From JABDQZ01 sp050049775 (lineage in GTDB: Bacteria > Pseudomonadota > Gammaproteobacteria > Chromatiales > Chromatiaceae): a stretch of DNA of 64,000 nt. How positions within the stretch are numbered: position 1 is the first letter of the stretch; the number at the start of each line of letters is the position of its first letter. The notes beneath the pieces were generated by a model, which was not told where the DNA came from, made no database searches, and saw nothing but the letters and a program-made list of their open reading frames with translations. Shown here one piece after another: positions 19,502-28,897 of the stretch. The stretch covers positions 5,009-69,008 of the forward strand of contig JASFVP010000011.1 of assembly GCA_050049775.1 (NCBI GenBank). The letters are read 5' to 3'. The position numbers and the translations under genes are program-made.

Positions 19502-19561
19502 CCGCGTCTGTGTTAGCATGCACGCATGTCGCGCAGTTTTTATCCGCCGTATTTTTAAACC

Positions 19562-21718
19562 ATGGAACTCCTTCTTGATGGCCTGAACGATGCCCAGCGC
19601 CAGGCGGTGACCGCGCCGGATGGCTCTACCCTGGTGCTGGCCGGTGCCGGCTCCGGCAAGACCCGCGTGCTGGTGCATCGCATTGCCTGGATGATCCAGG
19701 TCATGGGGGCATCGCCGTGGAGCATTCTGGCGGTGACCTTTACCAACAAGGCCGCGCGCGAAATGCAACTGCGCATCGAGGACCTGCTCGGCCAGCCGGT
19801 CGGTGGTATGTGGGTCGGCACCTTTCATGGGCTGGCGCATCGTTTGTTACGCGCGCACTGGCAGGACGCCAAACTGCCGAAGAATTTCCAGATTCTCAAT
19901 TCCGATGACCAGCAGCGGCTGGTGAAACGCGTCATCCGCGAGCTGGACCTGGACGACGCCAAGTGGCCGCCGCGCCAGGCACAGTGGTACATCAATCAGC
20001 AAAAAGATGAAGGCCGCCGGCCGCAGCATCTGGATGATGGTGGCGATCCATACCAGCGCCAAATGATCCGCATCTACCAGGCTTACCAGGAAACCTGCGA
20101 GCGCAGCGGTAACGTTGATTTTGCCGAATTGCTGCTGCGCGCCCATGAACTGTGGCGCGATAACCCGCACATCCTGCAGCACTACCAGCAACGCTTTAGC
20201 CACATTCTGGTCGATGAGTTCCAGGACACCAATACCATTCAGTACGCCTGGCTGCGCCTGCTGGCCGGAGACCAGGACAAGCTGTTTGTGGTTGGCGACG
20301 ATGATCAGTCCATCTATGGCTGGCGTGGCGCACGCGTGGAAAACATTCGCGACTTTCAGACGCAATACCCGAATGCGGTGTCGATCCGGCTGGAACAGAA
20401 CTACCGCTCCACCGGCAATATTCTGAAAGGCGCCAACAGCGTCATCGCCAATAACGCCTCGCGGCTGGGCAAGGAGCTCTGGACCGATGATGGTGACGGC
20501 GAACCGATCCGCGTTTATGCCGCCTTCAATGAGGTGGATGAGGCGCGTTTTGTTATCGATCGCATCAAGCAGTTTCTTGAGGCCGGCAATATCCGCAACG
20601 ACGTTGCGATTCTGTATCGCACCACGGCGCAGTCGCGTCTGTTTGAAGAGGCCTTGATTCAGGCGGCGATTCCGTATCGTGTGTATGGCGGGCTGCGCTT
20701 TTTCGAACGCGCCGAGGTACGTGATGCCCTCGCCTATCTGCGACTGGTGTCGAATCGTCACGACGATGCGGCGTTTGAACGCGCCGTCAACCAGCCGCCG
20801 CGTGGTATTGGTCCGCGCACGCTCGATGCGGTGCGCGCGCATGCGCGCGACTTTGCCTGTTCCATGTGGCAGGCCAGCAATGACCTGCTCAAGGGCAAGG
20901 CCATGGCGGCGCGAGCCGCTAATGCGTTGACGGCGTTTATCCGGCTGATCGATGAACTCGCGCAACAGACCGATGGGCTGGAGCTGTATGAGCAATCCTC
21001 GCTGGTGATCGAAGCCAGCGGCTTGACCGAGCATTTCCAGAAGTCACGCGATGGCAAGGGTCAGGACCGCATCGAAAACCTGCAGGAACTCGCCAATGCG
21101 ACACGTCAATTTGAATACGATGCCGAAGATGATGAACTGACCTTGCTCGATGCATTCCTGTCGCATGCGGCGCTCGAGGCTGGCGAGGCGCAGGCCGGTG
21201 ATTATGAAGACAGCGTACAGCTGATGACCTTGCATTCGGCCAAGGGACTGGAGTTTCCGCTGGTATTCATCGGCGGGGTCGAGGAAGGCCTGTTTCCGCA
21301 CAGCATGTCGGCGGAAGACCCGGAACGTCTCGAAGAGGAACGCCGGCTGTGTTATGTCGGCATGACGCGCGCCATGCAGCAGCTTTACCTGACCTATGCC
21401 GAGACCAGGCGCTTGCACGGTTCGGAAACCTATCCGTTGCCGTCACGTTTTCTGCGTGAGATTCCGCCGGATGTGATTGAGGAAGTGCGCGCCCGGCCCT
21501 CGGTTTCAAGGCCTTACAGCTCACCGTCAGGCAGCCTGCAGTTTGCCGAGCAGGAAAGCGGTTTTCGACTGGGTCAGCGCGTGGCACACCAGAAGTTCGG
21601 CGCCGGTGTCGTGCTCAATGCCGAAGGCCAGGGTGCGGCGGCACGGGTGCAGGTCAATTTCGAAAGCGTCGGCGCCAAATGGCTGGTGGTGTCTTATGCC
21701 AATCTGCAGGCCTTGTAA
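19562..21718 (+). CDS. uvrD: DNA helicase II (UvrD)
   Basis: A superfamily 1A 3'-to-5' helicase of 718 residues for nucleotide-excision and mismatch repair. The Q-motif region is LNDAQRQAV, Walker A is AGAGSGKT (27-34), Walker B is VDEFQDTN (about 216-223), and the late motifs TLHSAKGLEFPLVF and VGMTRA are intact. The C-terminal Tudor-like tail (GQRVAHQKFGAGVV to KWLVVSYANL) is diagnostic of UvrD rather than Rep and binds RNA polymerase in E. coli. Confidence 0.97.
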   Translation: MELLLDGLNDAQRQAVTAPDGSTLVLAGAGSGKTRVLVHRIAWMIQVMGASPWSILAVTFTNKAAREMQLRIEDLLGQPVGGMWVGTFHGLAHRLLRAHWQDAKLPKNFQILNSDDQQRLVKRVIRELDLDDAKWPPRQAQWYINQQKDEGRRPQHLDDGGDPYQRQMIRIYQAYQETCERSGNVDFAELLLRAHELWRDNPHILQHYQQRFSHILVDEFQDTNTIQYAWLRLLAGDQDKLFVVGDDDQSIYGWRGARVENIRDFQTQYPNAVSIRLEQNYRSTGNILKGANSVIANNASRLGKELWTDDGDGEPIRVYAAFNEVDEARFVIDRIKQFLEAGNIRNDVAILYRTTAQSRLFEEALIQAAIPYRVYGGLRFFERAEVRDALAYLRLVSNRHDDAAFERAVNQPPRGIGPRTLDAVRAHARDFACSMWQASNDLLKGKAMAARAANALTAFIRLIDELAQQTDGLELYEQSSLVIEASGLTEHFQKSRDGKGQDRIENLQELANATRQFEYDAEDDELTLLDAFLSHAALEAGEAQAGDYEDSVQLMTLHSAKGLEFPLVFIGGVEEGLFPHSMSAEDPERLEEERRLCYVGMTRAMQQLYLTYAETRRLHGSETYPLPSRFLREIPPDVIEEVRARPSVSRPYSSPSGSLQFAEQESGFRLGQRVAHQKFGAGVVLNAEGQGAAARVQVNFESVGAKWLVVSYANLQAL

Positions 21719-21832
21719 CGCAGAACAGCAGATACGAAACGCTGGCATACTGCTACGCTTGTAAACATTGCCGGATGCAGTTCATGCCGCATCAACGGCC
21801 TGGATACGGATAACAACAAGAGGTCTGATTGC

Positions 21833-23257
21833 ATGTCCACTGCTGCAGTTCCAAGCGGTCTGAGTTTTCGTGAAAGTGTCAATCATATGGTCGATCGCGC
21901 CATCGAGGTCATGGGCCTGGACCGTGACATTGCCGATGCGATAAAGCCCTGTACTTCGGTGTTGCAGGTAACCTTCCCGGTGAACCTGGATGGCCGGGTA
22001 CAGATGTTCACCGGTTGGCGTGCCGTGCACAGCATTCACCGGCAGCCCTCCAAGGGTGGCATTCGTTATTCATTGACGGTCGACCAGAACGAGGTCGAGG
22101 CGCTGGCCGCGCTCATGACCTACAAGTGCGCCATTGTGGATGTACCCTTTGGCGGTTCCAAGGGCGGCCTGTACATCGACCCGACCAAGTACACCCGCGA
22201 TGAACTGCAGCTCATCACCCGGCGTTTCGCGCGTGAGCTGGCCAGCAAAGGTTTTTTGAGCCCGGCGGAGAATGTGCCGGCACCGGACGTCGGCACCGGT
22301 CAGCGTGAGATGGCCTGGATTGCCGATACCTACAAACACCTGTTTCCGGAAGACATCAACCACATTGCCTGTGTTACCGGTAAACCGGTTGAACACGGCG
22401 GCATACGCGGTCGTACCGAGGCCACCGGGCGTGGTGTGCAATACGCGTTGCAGGAATTTTTCCGTCATCCCGATGAGGTACGCAACATCGGCCTGAAAGA
22501 TGGCCTTGCCGGGAAAAAAATTGTCATCCAGGGTCTCGGCAACGTCGGTTATCACGCGGCCAAATTCCTGTCGCAGGAAGACGGTGCCAAAATCATCGCC
22601 GTGATCGAGCATGATGGTGTGGTGGTCAATCAGGACGGCCTGGAAATCGATGCGCTGTATTCTTACAAGACCAATACCGGCGGCGTGAAGGACTTTCCCG
22701 GCGCGGACTATTCGGTCGAAGGCGACAAGGCGCTGGAAATGGCTTGTGACATCCTGATTCCGGCCGCGCTCGAAGGCGTGATTCATGCCGGAAACGCCGA
22801 TCGCATCAAGACCCGCCTGATTGCCGAAGCCGCCAACGGTCCGGTGACTTTCGAAGCGGACCGTATCCTGCTGAAAAAAGGCGTCACCATCCTGCCCGAT
22901 GCCTATGTCAATGCCGGCGGTGTGATCGTGTCCTACTTCGAGTGGATCCGGAATCTGTCGCACATCCGCTTCGGTCGCATGGAAAGACGTTACGATGAAA
23001 CCCGCGGCCGCCACATCGTGCAGGCGCTGGAGAGTCTTGGCGGTGTGGTGCCGGACTATCTGCGCACCGAGTTGATTCGGGGCGCCGACGAGTTTGACCT
23101 GGTGCGCTCCGGTCTCGACGACAGCATGCGTCAGGCGATGCAGGAAATCATTCACGCCCGCCTGGCCAATGACCAGATCGATGATTTTCGCACCGCCGCT
23201 TATGTGATTGCGCTGACCAAGCTGGCGCGCTCCTACTACGACGTTGGTGTCTATTGA
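21833..23257 (+). CDS. Glu/Leu/Phe/Val-type glutamate dehydrogenase
   Basis: A 474-residue hexameric glutamate dehydrogenase that interconverts glutamate with 2-oxoglutarate and ammonia. The substrate segment KGGIRYSLTVDQNEVEALAALMTYKCA (about 64-90) and VPFGGSKGGL hold the catalytic lysine. The Rossmann nucleotide fold has VIQGLGNVGYHAAKF (about 229-243). The sequence resembles the group without the E. coli GdhA N-terminus; NAD or NADP preference is not clear. gltBD lies 18 kb away, so both assimilation routes are present. Confidence 0.93.
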   Translation: MSTAAVPSGLSFRESVNHMVDRAIEVMGLDRDIADAIKPCTSVLQVTFPVNLDGRVQMFTGWRAVHSIHRQPSKGGIRYSLTVDQNEVEALAALMTYKCAIVDVPFGGSKGGLYIDPTKYTRDELQLITRRFARELASKGFLSPAENVPAPDVGTGQREMAWIADTYKHLFPEDINHIACVTGKPVEHGGIRGRTEATGRGVQYALQEFFRHPDEVRNIGLKDGLAGKKIVIQGLGNVGYHAAKFLSQEDGAKIIAVIEHDGVVVNQDGLEIDALYSYKTNTGGVKDFPGADYSVEGDKALEMACDILIPAALEGVIHAGNADRIKTRLIAEAANGPVTFEADRILLKKGVTILPDAYVNAGGVIVSYFEWIRNLSHIRFGRMERRYDETRGRHIVQALESLGGVVPDYLRTELIRGADEFDLVRSGLDDSMRQAMQEIIHARLANDQIDDFRTAAYVIALTKLARSYYDVGVY

Positions 23258-23329
23258 GGGTGCACCCGCCGCCATGGCCATTTTGTGATAGGCTTGCGCG
23301 CATTGTGACAACCACTTCAGGAGCTTCAG

Positions 23330-24415
23330 ATGAAACGCCGTGATTTTCTCAAACAGGCCGGTCTGGGCACGGCTGCCGTCAGCAGCGGCATGCTCATGAG
23401 TCCGGCGGTGCACGCCAAAAGCAAAATTAAATGGAAAATGGTGACCACCTGGCCAAAGAACTTTCCGGGCCTGGGCACGGCGGCCAACAAGCTGGCGCAA
23501 CTGATCGGGGAAATGTCCGGCGGCCGACTCACGGTCAAGGTCTATGGCGCCAAGGAACTGGTGCCTGCGTTTGAGGTGTTCGACGCGGTCTCACGCGGCA
23601 CCGCCGAGATGGGCCATGGCTCTGCTTACTACTGGAAAGGCAAAAAGGCCCTGTTCCAGTTTTTCTCGACCGTGCCGTTTGGCATGACCGCGCAGGAAAT
23701 GAACGGCTGGATGTATTACGGCGGCGGTTACGAGCTGTGGGCAAAACATTATGAGCCGTTTGGCCTGATTCCGGCACCGGCCGGCAATACCGGTGTGCAG
23801 ATGGGCGGCTGGTTCAATCGCAAGATCAATTCGCTTGAGGATATGCATGGGTTGAAAATGCGCATCCCGGGACTCGGCGGTGAAGTGCTCAAGCGCCTCG
23901 GCGGTACGCCGGTCAACATGCCGGGCGGTGATCTTTATACCGCTTTGACTTCCGGTACCATCGATGCGACCGAATGGGTCGGTCCGTACAACGACTTGGC
24001 CTTTGGTCTGCACAAGGCCGCCAAGTATTACTATTATCCGGGCTTCCACGAGCCGGGCACCATCCTCGAGGCCATGGTCAACAAACAGGCGTTTGAAGAG
24101 CTGCCGAAGGATCTGCAGTCGATCGTCATGAATGCCTGCAAGGTAGTCAACCAGGATCTGCTGGCCGAATACACGGCGCGCAACCCGGGTGCGCTGGAGC
24201 AGTTGCAGAACAAGCACAAGGTCGAAATCTACCAGTATCCGGATGACGTGCTGCGCCAGTTGCGCAAGGTTTCCGACGAAGTGGTCAAAGAGCTGGCCGA
24301 AAGCGATGACGAGTCACGTGAGATTTACGCCTCCTACAGCAAGTTCCTCGAGGGTTCGCGTAAGTGGTCCGGCATGTCGGAACTCGCCTATCTCAAAGCC
24401 CGGGATAATCTCTAG
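23330..24415 (+). CDS. TRAP transporter substrate-binding protein (DctP family), Tat-exported
   Basis: A 361-residue periplasmic solute-binding protein of the TRAP DctP family. The N-terminus has a twin-arginine motif (RRDFLK, residues 3-8), a hydrophobic stretch and a probable cleavage after VHA near residue 29. The conserved arginine region is MRIPGLGGEVLKRLGG with TDATEWVGPYND-like spacing (actual GTIDATEWVGPYND). It resembles the group annotated for mannitol/chloroaromatic or keto-acid substrates. No DctQ or DctM membrane subunit is adjacent, so its transporter must be encoded elsewhere. Confidence 0.9.
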   Translation: MKRRDFLKQAGLGTAAVSSGMLMSPAVHAKSKIKWKMVTTWPKNFPGLGTAANKLAQLIGEMSGGRLTVKVYGAKELVPAFEVFDAVSRGTAEMGHGSAYYWKGKKALFQFFSTVPFGMTAQEMNGWMYYGGGYELWAKHYEPFGLIPAPAGNTGVQMGGWFNRKINSLEDMHGLKMRIPGLGGEVLKRLGGTPVNMPGGDLYTALTSGTIDATEWVGPYNDLAFGLHKAAKYYYYPGFHEPGTILEAMVNKQAFEELPKDLQSIVMNACKVVNQDLLAEYTARNPGALEQLQNKHKVEIYQYPDDVLRQLRKVSDEVVKELAESDDESREIYASYSKFLEGSRKWSGMSELAYLKARDNL

Positions 24416-24430
24416 CCGCGGCGGACAGTT

Positions 24431-25558
24431 TTGCGCAACCCCGTTTCGCTGTATGTGCACATTCCCTGGTGTGTGCGCAAATGCCCGTATTGCGATTTCA
24501 ACTCGCACGCGATCAAGCAGCCGATCGACGAGGCCGCTTACCGGCGTGCCCTGCTCGACGATTTGCAACAGGATCTCGACGAGTTCGGGCCTCGTGAGCT
24601 GCACAGTATATTTTTTGGCGGCGGTACACCGAGCACACTGTCACCGGCTTTTTATAGTGCTTTGCTGGGTGAGCTGGCGCAGCGGCTCGAATTCAGTGCA
24701 GATATCGAAATCACGCTGGAAGCAAATCCCGGTACCGTCGATGCGGTGAATTTCTCCGGGTATCGCCAGGCCGGCATCAACCGGCTTTCGCTGGGCATCC
24801 AGAGTTTTGCCGATGACCAGCTGAACAGGCTCGGTCGCATCCACGACAGCCGTCAGGCCAGGGCCGCGATCGACATTGCGCAACAAAGCGGCTTTGATAA
24901 CATCAATCTCGATTTAATGTTCGCCCTGCCCGGTCAGACCGTCAAACAGGCGCTGCAGGACTTGCAGCAGGCTATCGATTTTGCGCCGTCGCATCTGTCC
25001 TGGTACCAGCTCACGCTGGAGCCGAATACCGAATTTGCCAGCCGGCCGCCAACGGCGATGCCGGACGACGAGCTGAGTTGGGAAATCCAGCAGGCCGGTC
25101 AGCTTTTGTTGGCGGACAACGGGTTTCAACAATATGAGGTTTCCGCCTACGCGTCGGAAGGCCGAAGCTGCCGGCACAATCTCAATTACTGGAGTTTTGG
25201 CGATTATTTCGGCATCGGTGCGGGCGCGCACGGCAAGCTCACTTTGCCCGATGGTTCGGCGCTGCGGTTGAGCAAAAAACGTCATCCACAGGATTATCAG
25301 GCCGGCCACTATCGATCGACGCAAAAGCGGCTGCAGGCCGAAGATCTGAGAATCGAATTCCTCATGAATGCGCTGCGGCTCAACGCCGGATTCAGCCCGC
25401 AACAATTTTCTGCGGCCACCGGCCTGTCGGCTGAATCTCTTAACCCATTGAATAAAAAAGCAATAAATGCCGGCTTGTTGGGTTTCGAGCAGGATCGATT
25501 CGTGCCGACAGCACTGGGACGGCATTTTCTGAATAATCTTTTAGAGGCCTACCTGTAA
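24431..25558 (+). CDS. hemW: Radical SAM heme chaperone HemW
   Basis: A 375-residue radical SAM protein related to HemN but lacking its N-terminal extension, as in HemW, which binds and delivers heme. The cluster motif is Cys14-x3-Cys18-x2-Cys21 in WCVRKCPYCDF, and GGGTPSTL is the SAM-binding glycine motif. The C-terminal HemW domain begins around residue 290. The start is TTG 24431, 15 bases after the TRAP gene. It is often misannotated as oxygen-independent coproporphyrinogen oxidase; the single-phenylalanine CXXXCXXCDF core without the extra HemN cysteine supports HemW. Confidence 0.92.
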   Translation: MRNPVSLYVHIPWCVRKCPYCDFNSHAIKQPIDEAAYRRALLDDLQQDLDEFGPRELHSIFFGGGTPSTLSPAFYSALLGELAQRLEFSADIEITLEANPGTVDAVNFSGYRQAGINRLSLGIQSFADDQLNRLGRIHDSRQARAAIDIAQQSGFDNINLDLMFALPGQTVKQALQDLQQAIDFAPSHLSWYQLTLEPNTEFASRPPTAMPDDELSWEIQQAGQLLLADNGFQQYEVSAYASEGRSCRHNLNYWSFGDYFGIGAGAHGKLTLPDGSALRLSKKRHPQDYQAGHYRSTQKRLQAEDLRIEFLMNALRLNAGFSPQQFSAATGLSAESLNPLNKKAINAGLLGFEQDRFVPTALGRHFLNNLLEAYL

Positions 25559-25682
25559 ATTGGCAAAAGGCGTAACCTAGAACTTCCACGTAAATCAAGT
25601 GTGCGATTTTAAGTCATGCGGCTTGGAGCCAAGCCATGTTAAGCTTATCATCAAATACTTAAATAGCCGTCTGGAGGTGGGT

Positions 25683-26042
25683 ATGCCAGGGTTAGAAGAT
25701 TTCATGGATTCGTTTGATGAGCTGGTGCACATGGCTAAACATTCACCGCTCGCATTCGAGAGCTACCGAGCTGATTTGATTGAAGAATTGATCGGCGAGC
25801 TGCCACCGGAACGGCAATTGAGAATGCGGCGCCTGCAATGGCGCATCGATCAGGAGCGCAAGCGCCATCCGAATGAGCTTGCCAGCTGCATCAAGCTGAT
25901 CAATATGATGATGGAAAGCTTTGACCGCTTGCATGACCATTTCATCACGCTCGATCAGATTCTGGGCGGCCATGAAGTCACCCAGCCTGAGCCGAGAAAG
26001 GCCCGGGTGCTGCATCTGGCCGATGCGACCGCGCCAAATTAA
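25683..26042 (+). CDS. DUF3135 family protein
   Basis: A 119-residue cytoplasmic protein matching what I know of the DUF3135 family, which has no known function and occurs in gammaproteobacteria. It is mostly helical and highly charged (ERQLRMRRLQWRIDQERKRHP). The start at 25683 is chosen because GGAGGTG lies seven bases upstream; an earlier in-frame ATG-like start near 25599 has no such site. It lies between hemW and rpmE. Confidence 0.75.
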   Translation: MPGLEDFMDSFDELVHMAKHSPLAFESYRADLIEELIGELPPERQLRMRRLQWRIDQERKRHPNELASCIKLINMMMESFDRLHDHFITLDQILGGHEVTQPEPRKARVLHLADATAPN

Positions 26043-26137
26043 TGCTTGATGTGGGCTGCGTAATTGTCTAATATTCGCGTCCTTTCAGACTCCGGTTGGC
26101 GAAACCGGACGGAACCAGAATATTTTACGAGACGATC

Positions 26138-26338
26138 ATGAAAGCGGATACACATCCTGAATACAGTGAAATCAAGGTTGTTTGCAGCTGCGGCAACGAA
26201 TTCACCACCGGCTCCACCCTTGGCAAGGAACTGCACGTCGAAGTCTGTTCAGCGTGTCATCCTTTTTATACCGGTCAGCAGAAAATCGTTGACAGCGGTG
26301 GCCGTGTCGACAAATTCCGCAAGCGTTACTCTCGCTGA
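26138..26338 (+). CDS. rpmE: 50S ribosomal protein L31
   Basis: L31 (66 residues) sits at the bridge between ribosomal subunits. It is the zinc-binding C+ form: Cys16, Cys18, Cys37 and Cys40 are all present (CSCG and CSACH). The start MKADTHPEY matches the family; the reading frame stays open upstream to 26096 but that part is not conserved. A strong terminator follows. Confidence 0.97.
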   Translation: MKADTHPEYSEIKVVCSCGNEFTTGSTLGKELHVEVCSACHPFYTGQQKIVDSGGRVDKFRKRYSR

Positions 26339-26360
26339 GTCGAGACAACTCCCGATTAAT

Positions 26361-26387
26361 AAAAAAGGCGCTATTAGCGCCTTTTTT
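26361..26387 (+). terminator. Rho-independent terminator after rpmE
   Basis: GGCGCT (26367-26372) and AGCGCC (26376-26381) form a short perfect stem with a three-base loop, flanked by A6 and T6, so it may work on both strands. Confidence 0.88.
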
Positions 26388-26515
26388 ATTGGTTTTGATT
26401 TTCCCAGAACAATTTAATCCTGATTCAGCAGTGGGCCAGTGCGGGCGACTGTTTTACAATGCCGGCATATAGCGGAATTCTGCGCTAGGCATTCTATATT
26501 TAAGGAGCAGGCGGT

Positions 26516-27793
26516 ATGTCAGAAGTCAAAGGCACTCAGCATCTGGATGAGGCCATCAATCAGGCGGCGTTGAAATATCATGCCGAGCCGATACCCGGAA
26601 AAATCAGCGTTGAGTTAACCAAATCAACGCGCACCCAGAATGATCTGGCACTTGCGTACACGCCGGGCGTCGCCGAGCCGGTACGCCGCATCGCCGCGAA
26701 TCCGGAAGATGCCTACAAATACACCGGCAAGGGCAACCTGGTGGCGGTGATCACCGACGGTTCGGCCGTGCTGGGTCTTGGCAAGGTCGGTTCCCTGGCG
26801 GGCAAGCCGGTCATGGAAGGTAAGGCGGTGCTGTTCAAGCATTTTGCCGGTATCGACGTGTTTGATATCGAGGTCAATGCCGACAAGCCGCAGGAGTTCA
26901 TCGATACCGTCATCCGCATTGCGCCAACTTTCGGCGGCATCAATCTGGAAGACATCGCTGCTCCGCACTGTTTTGAAATCGAACAGGCCTTGATCGAGCA
27001 GCTGGACATCCCGGTTTTCCACGACGACCAACACGGCACGGCCATCATCATCGCCGCCGGCTTGCTCAATGCGCTGGAACTGCAGGGCAAGACGCTGGAA
27101 GATTCCTCGATCGTGGTGCTTGGCGCCGGCGCGGCCGGCATTGCGGCCGTGCGCCTGCTCCTGTGTATGGGGGCGCATCGTGACCATATCTTTGTAATCG
27201 ACCGCAATGGCGTCATTCACACCGGCCGCAAGGATCTCAATCCGTACAAATTCGGCGTGGCCGCCGACACCGACAAGCGCACGCTCGAAGACGCCATGCA
27301 GGATGCCGATGTGTTCATCGGTGTGTCCGGTCCGGACCTGGTGACCGAAGCCATGCTGGCGTCGATGGCGCCCAGGCCGATCGTGTTTGCTTTGTCCAAT
27401 CCGGTGCCGGAAATTCGCCCGGCCACCGCCTTTGGCGTGCGCGTTGACCTGATCATGGCGACCGGTCGTTCGGATTATCCGAACCAGGTCAACAACGTGC
27501 TCGGCTTCCCGTTTATTTTCCGCGGCGCACTGGATGTGCGCGCTTCACGCATAAACGAAGACATGCAGATCGCAGCGGTGCATGCGCTCAAGAATCTGAC
27601 CCATCAACCGGTGCCACCGCAGGTGCTGGAAGCCTACGAACTGGAGCAGCTGGAGTTCGGCCCCCAGTACATCCTGCCGAAACCACTGGATCCGCGTTTG
27701 CGTGACGTGGTGTCCCAGGCGGTGGCGCGCGCAGCGGTGAAGTCCGGTGTGGCCTGTGCCGACTGGCCGGCGCATTACCCGCCGCTGGACTGA
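26516..27793 (+). CDS. NAD(P)-dependent malic enzyme, short form
   Basis: A 425-residue oxaloacetate-decarboxylating malic enzyme converting malate to pyruvate and CO2 with NAD(P)H production. Malic N-terminal motifs include YTPGVAEPVRRI (about 48-59) and the catalytic region GSAVLGLGKVGSLAGKPVMEGKAVLFK. The C-terminal Rossmann domain has VVLGAGAAGIAAV. It lacks the phosphotransacetylase-like domain of MaeB, so it is the short form. A good AAGGAG site precedes ATG 26516. It begins a carbon-metabolism cluster with mdh and gltA. Confidence 0.92.
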   Translation: MSEVKGTQHLDEAINQAALKYHAEPIPGKISVELTKSTRTQNDLALAYTPGVAEPVRRIAANPEDAYKYTGKGNLVAVITDGSAVLGLGKVGSLAGKPVMEGKAVLFKHFAGIDVFDIEVNADKPQEFIDTVIRIAPTFGGINLEDIAAPHCFEIEQALIEQLDIPVFHDDQHGTAIIIAAGLLNALELQGKTLEDSSIVVLGAGAAGIAAVRLLLCMGAHRDHIFVIDRNGVIHTGRKDLNPYKFGVAADTDKRTLEDAMQDADVFIGVSGPDLVTEAMLASMAPRPIVFALSNPVPEIRPATAFGVRVDLIMATGRSDYPNQVNNVLGFPFIFRGALDVRASRINEDMQIAAVHALKNLTHQPVPPQVLEAYELEQLEFGPQYILPKPLDPRLRDVVSQAVARAAVKSGVACADWPAHYPPLD

Positions 27794-27943
27794 TTGATTG
27801 AAACCGGAAATACAACACGATTCATACAGTTATGCTGTCGCGCCGGTTGCGTGACAACCCGCTGAGATTCGGCCAGATGGCCAGAGTTTGACTATCCTGT
27901 AGTTACGCTTTCACCGAGAAAACGGTTTACGCAGGATACGAAT

Positions 27944-28873
27944 ATGAATAAGGTTGCTATTGTGGGTGCCGGCCGGGTGGGTGAAACCACCGCTCAGATT
28001 CTGGCGGAAAAGGAAATCTGCCGCGAGGTCGCATTACTGGATATTCGCGAGGACGTCGCCCAGGGCGTGGCGCTGGATATCTGCCAGATGTCGCCATTTT
28101 TTGATTTTGACACGCGGGTGCGCGGCAGCGAAGACCCGCGTGTGCTCGCAGACGCAGACCTGGTGGTGGTGACCGCCGGTCTGCCACGCAAACCCGGCAT
28201 GTCACGGTCTGATGTGCTGGAAGCCAACGTCGGCATTCTCGACAGTATCCTTACAAACGTGATGGATTTTGCGCCGGACAGCAAGTTGTTGCTGGTGTCC
28301 AACCCGGTGGACGTGCTGACTTATCATGCCTGGAAAAAAACCGGCTGGGACCGTTCCCGCGTGTTTGGCCAGGCCGGTGTGCTGGATGCGTCACGTATGG
28401 CAAACTTTATTGCCGAAGCCACCGGCTTTTCCACCATGGACATCACCACGCTGGTGCTGGGAGGTCATGGTGATACGATGGTACCATTACCTCGGCATTG
28501 CACCATCAATGGTATACCCGTCAGTCAGTTTCTCAGCGACGAGAAAATGCAGGAGATCATCACCAGAACGCGCGGCGGTGGCGCCGAGATTCTGGCATTG
28601 CGCAAGAATTCCAGCGCCTATGTGGCGCCCGGCGCATCGGTGGCCGCCATGGTCGATGCGATGAGCCACAACCGCAAACGCATCCTGCCGAGTGTGGCGA
28701 TTTTGCAGGGCGAATACGGCCATGATGACATCGCCATGGGCGTGCCATGCGTACTCGGCGATGACGGAATGGAAGAAGTTATTGAACTTGAGCTGAATGC
28801 TCAGGAACTTGCCATGTTGCAGCAGTCCGTTGATTATGTTCGTGAAGATCTCGGTCGACTGGCGGCATTGTGA
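27944..28873 (+). CDS. mdh: Malate dehydrogenase, LDH-like type
   Basis: A 309-residue NAD-dependent malate dehydrogenase. The nucleotide-binding fold opens VAIVGAGRVGETTA (3-16), and the catalytic segment has VLGGHGDTMVPL with the proton-relay histidine. The PRKPGMSR loop with arginine after the lysine favours malate over lactate. This is the LDH-like class also seen in alphaproteobacteria and Chlorobi, not the 312-residue E. coli class. It starts 150 bases after malic enzyme and 24 bases before gltA. Confidence 0.94.
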   Translation: MNKVAIVGAGRVGETTAQILAEKEICREVALLDIREDVAQGVALDICQMSPFFDFDTRVRGSEDPRVLADADLVVVTAGLPRKPGMSRSDVLEANVGILDSILTNVMDFAPDSKLLLVSNPVDVLTYHAWKKTGWDRSRVFGQAGVLDASRMANFIAEATGFSTMDITTLVLGGHGDTMVPLPRHCTINGIPVSQFLSDEKMQEIITRTRGGGAEILALRKNSSAYVAPGASVAAMVDAMSHNRKRILPSVAILQGEYGHDDIAMGVPCVLGDDGMEEVIELELNAQELAMLQQSVDYVREDLGRLAAL

Positions 28874-28897
28874 GTCGATCGACAAACAGGGGGCAGT

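Noticed and set aside
22070..23500. A 476-residue open frame on the minus strand
   Set aside because: It is antisense to the glutamate dehydrogenase gene, whose conserved motifs are clear; the antisense product has no family features.
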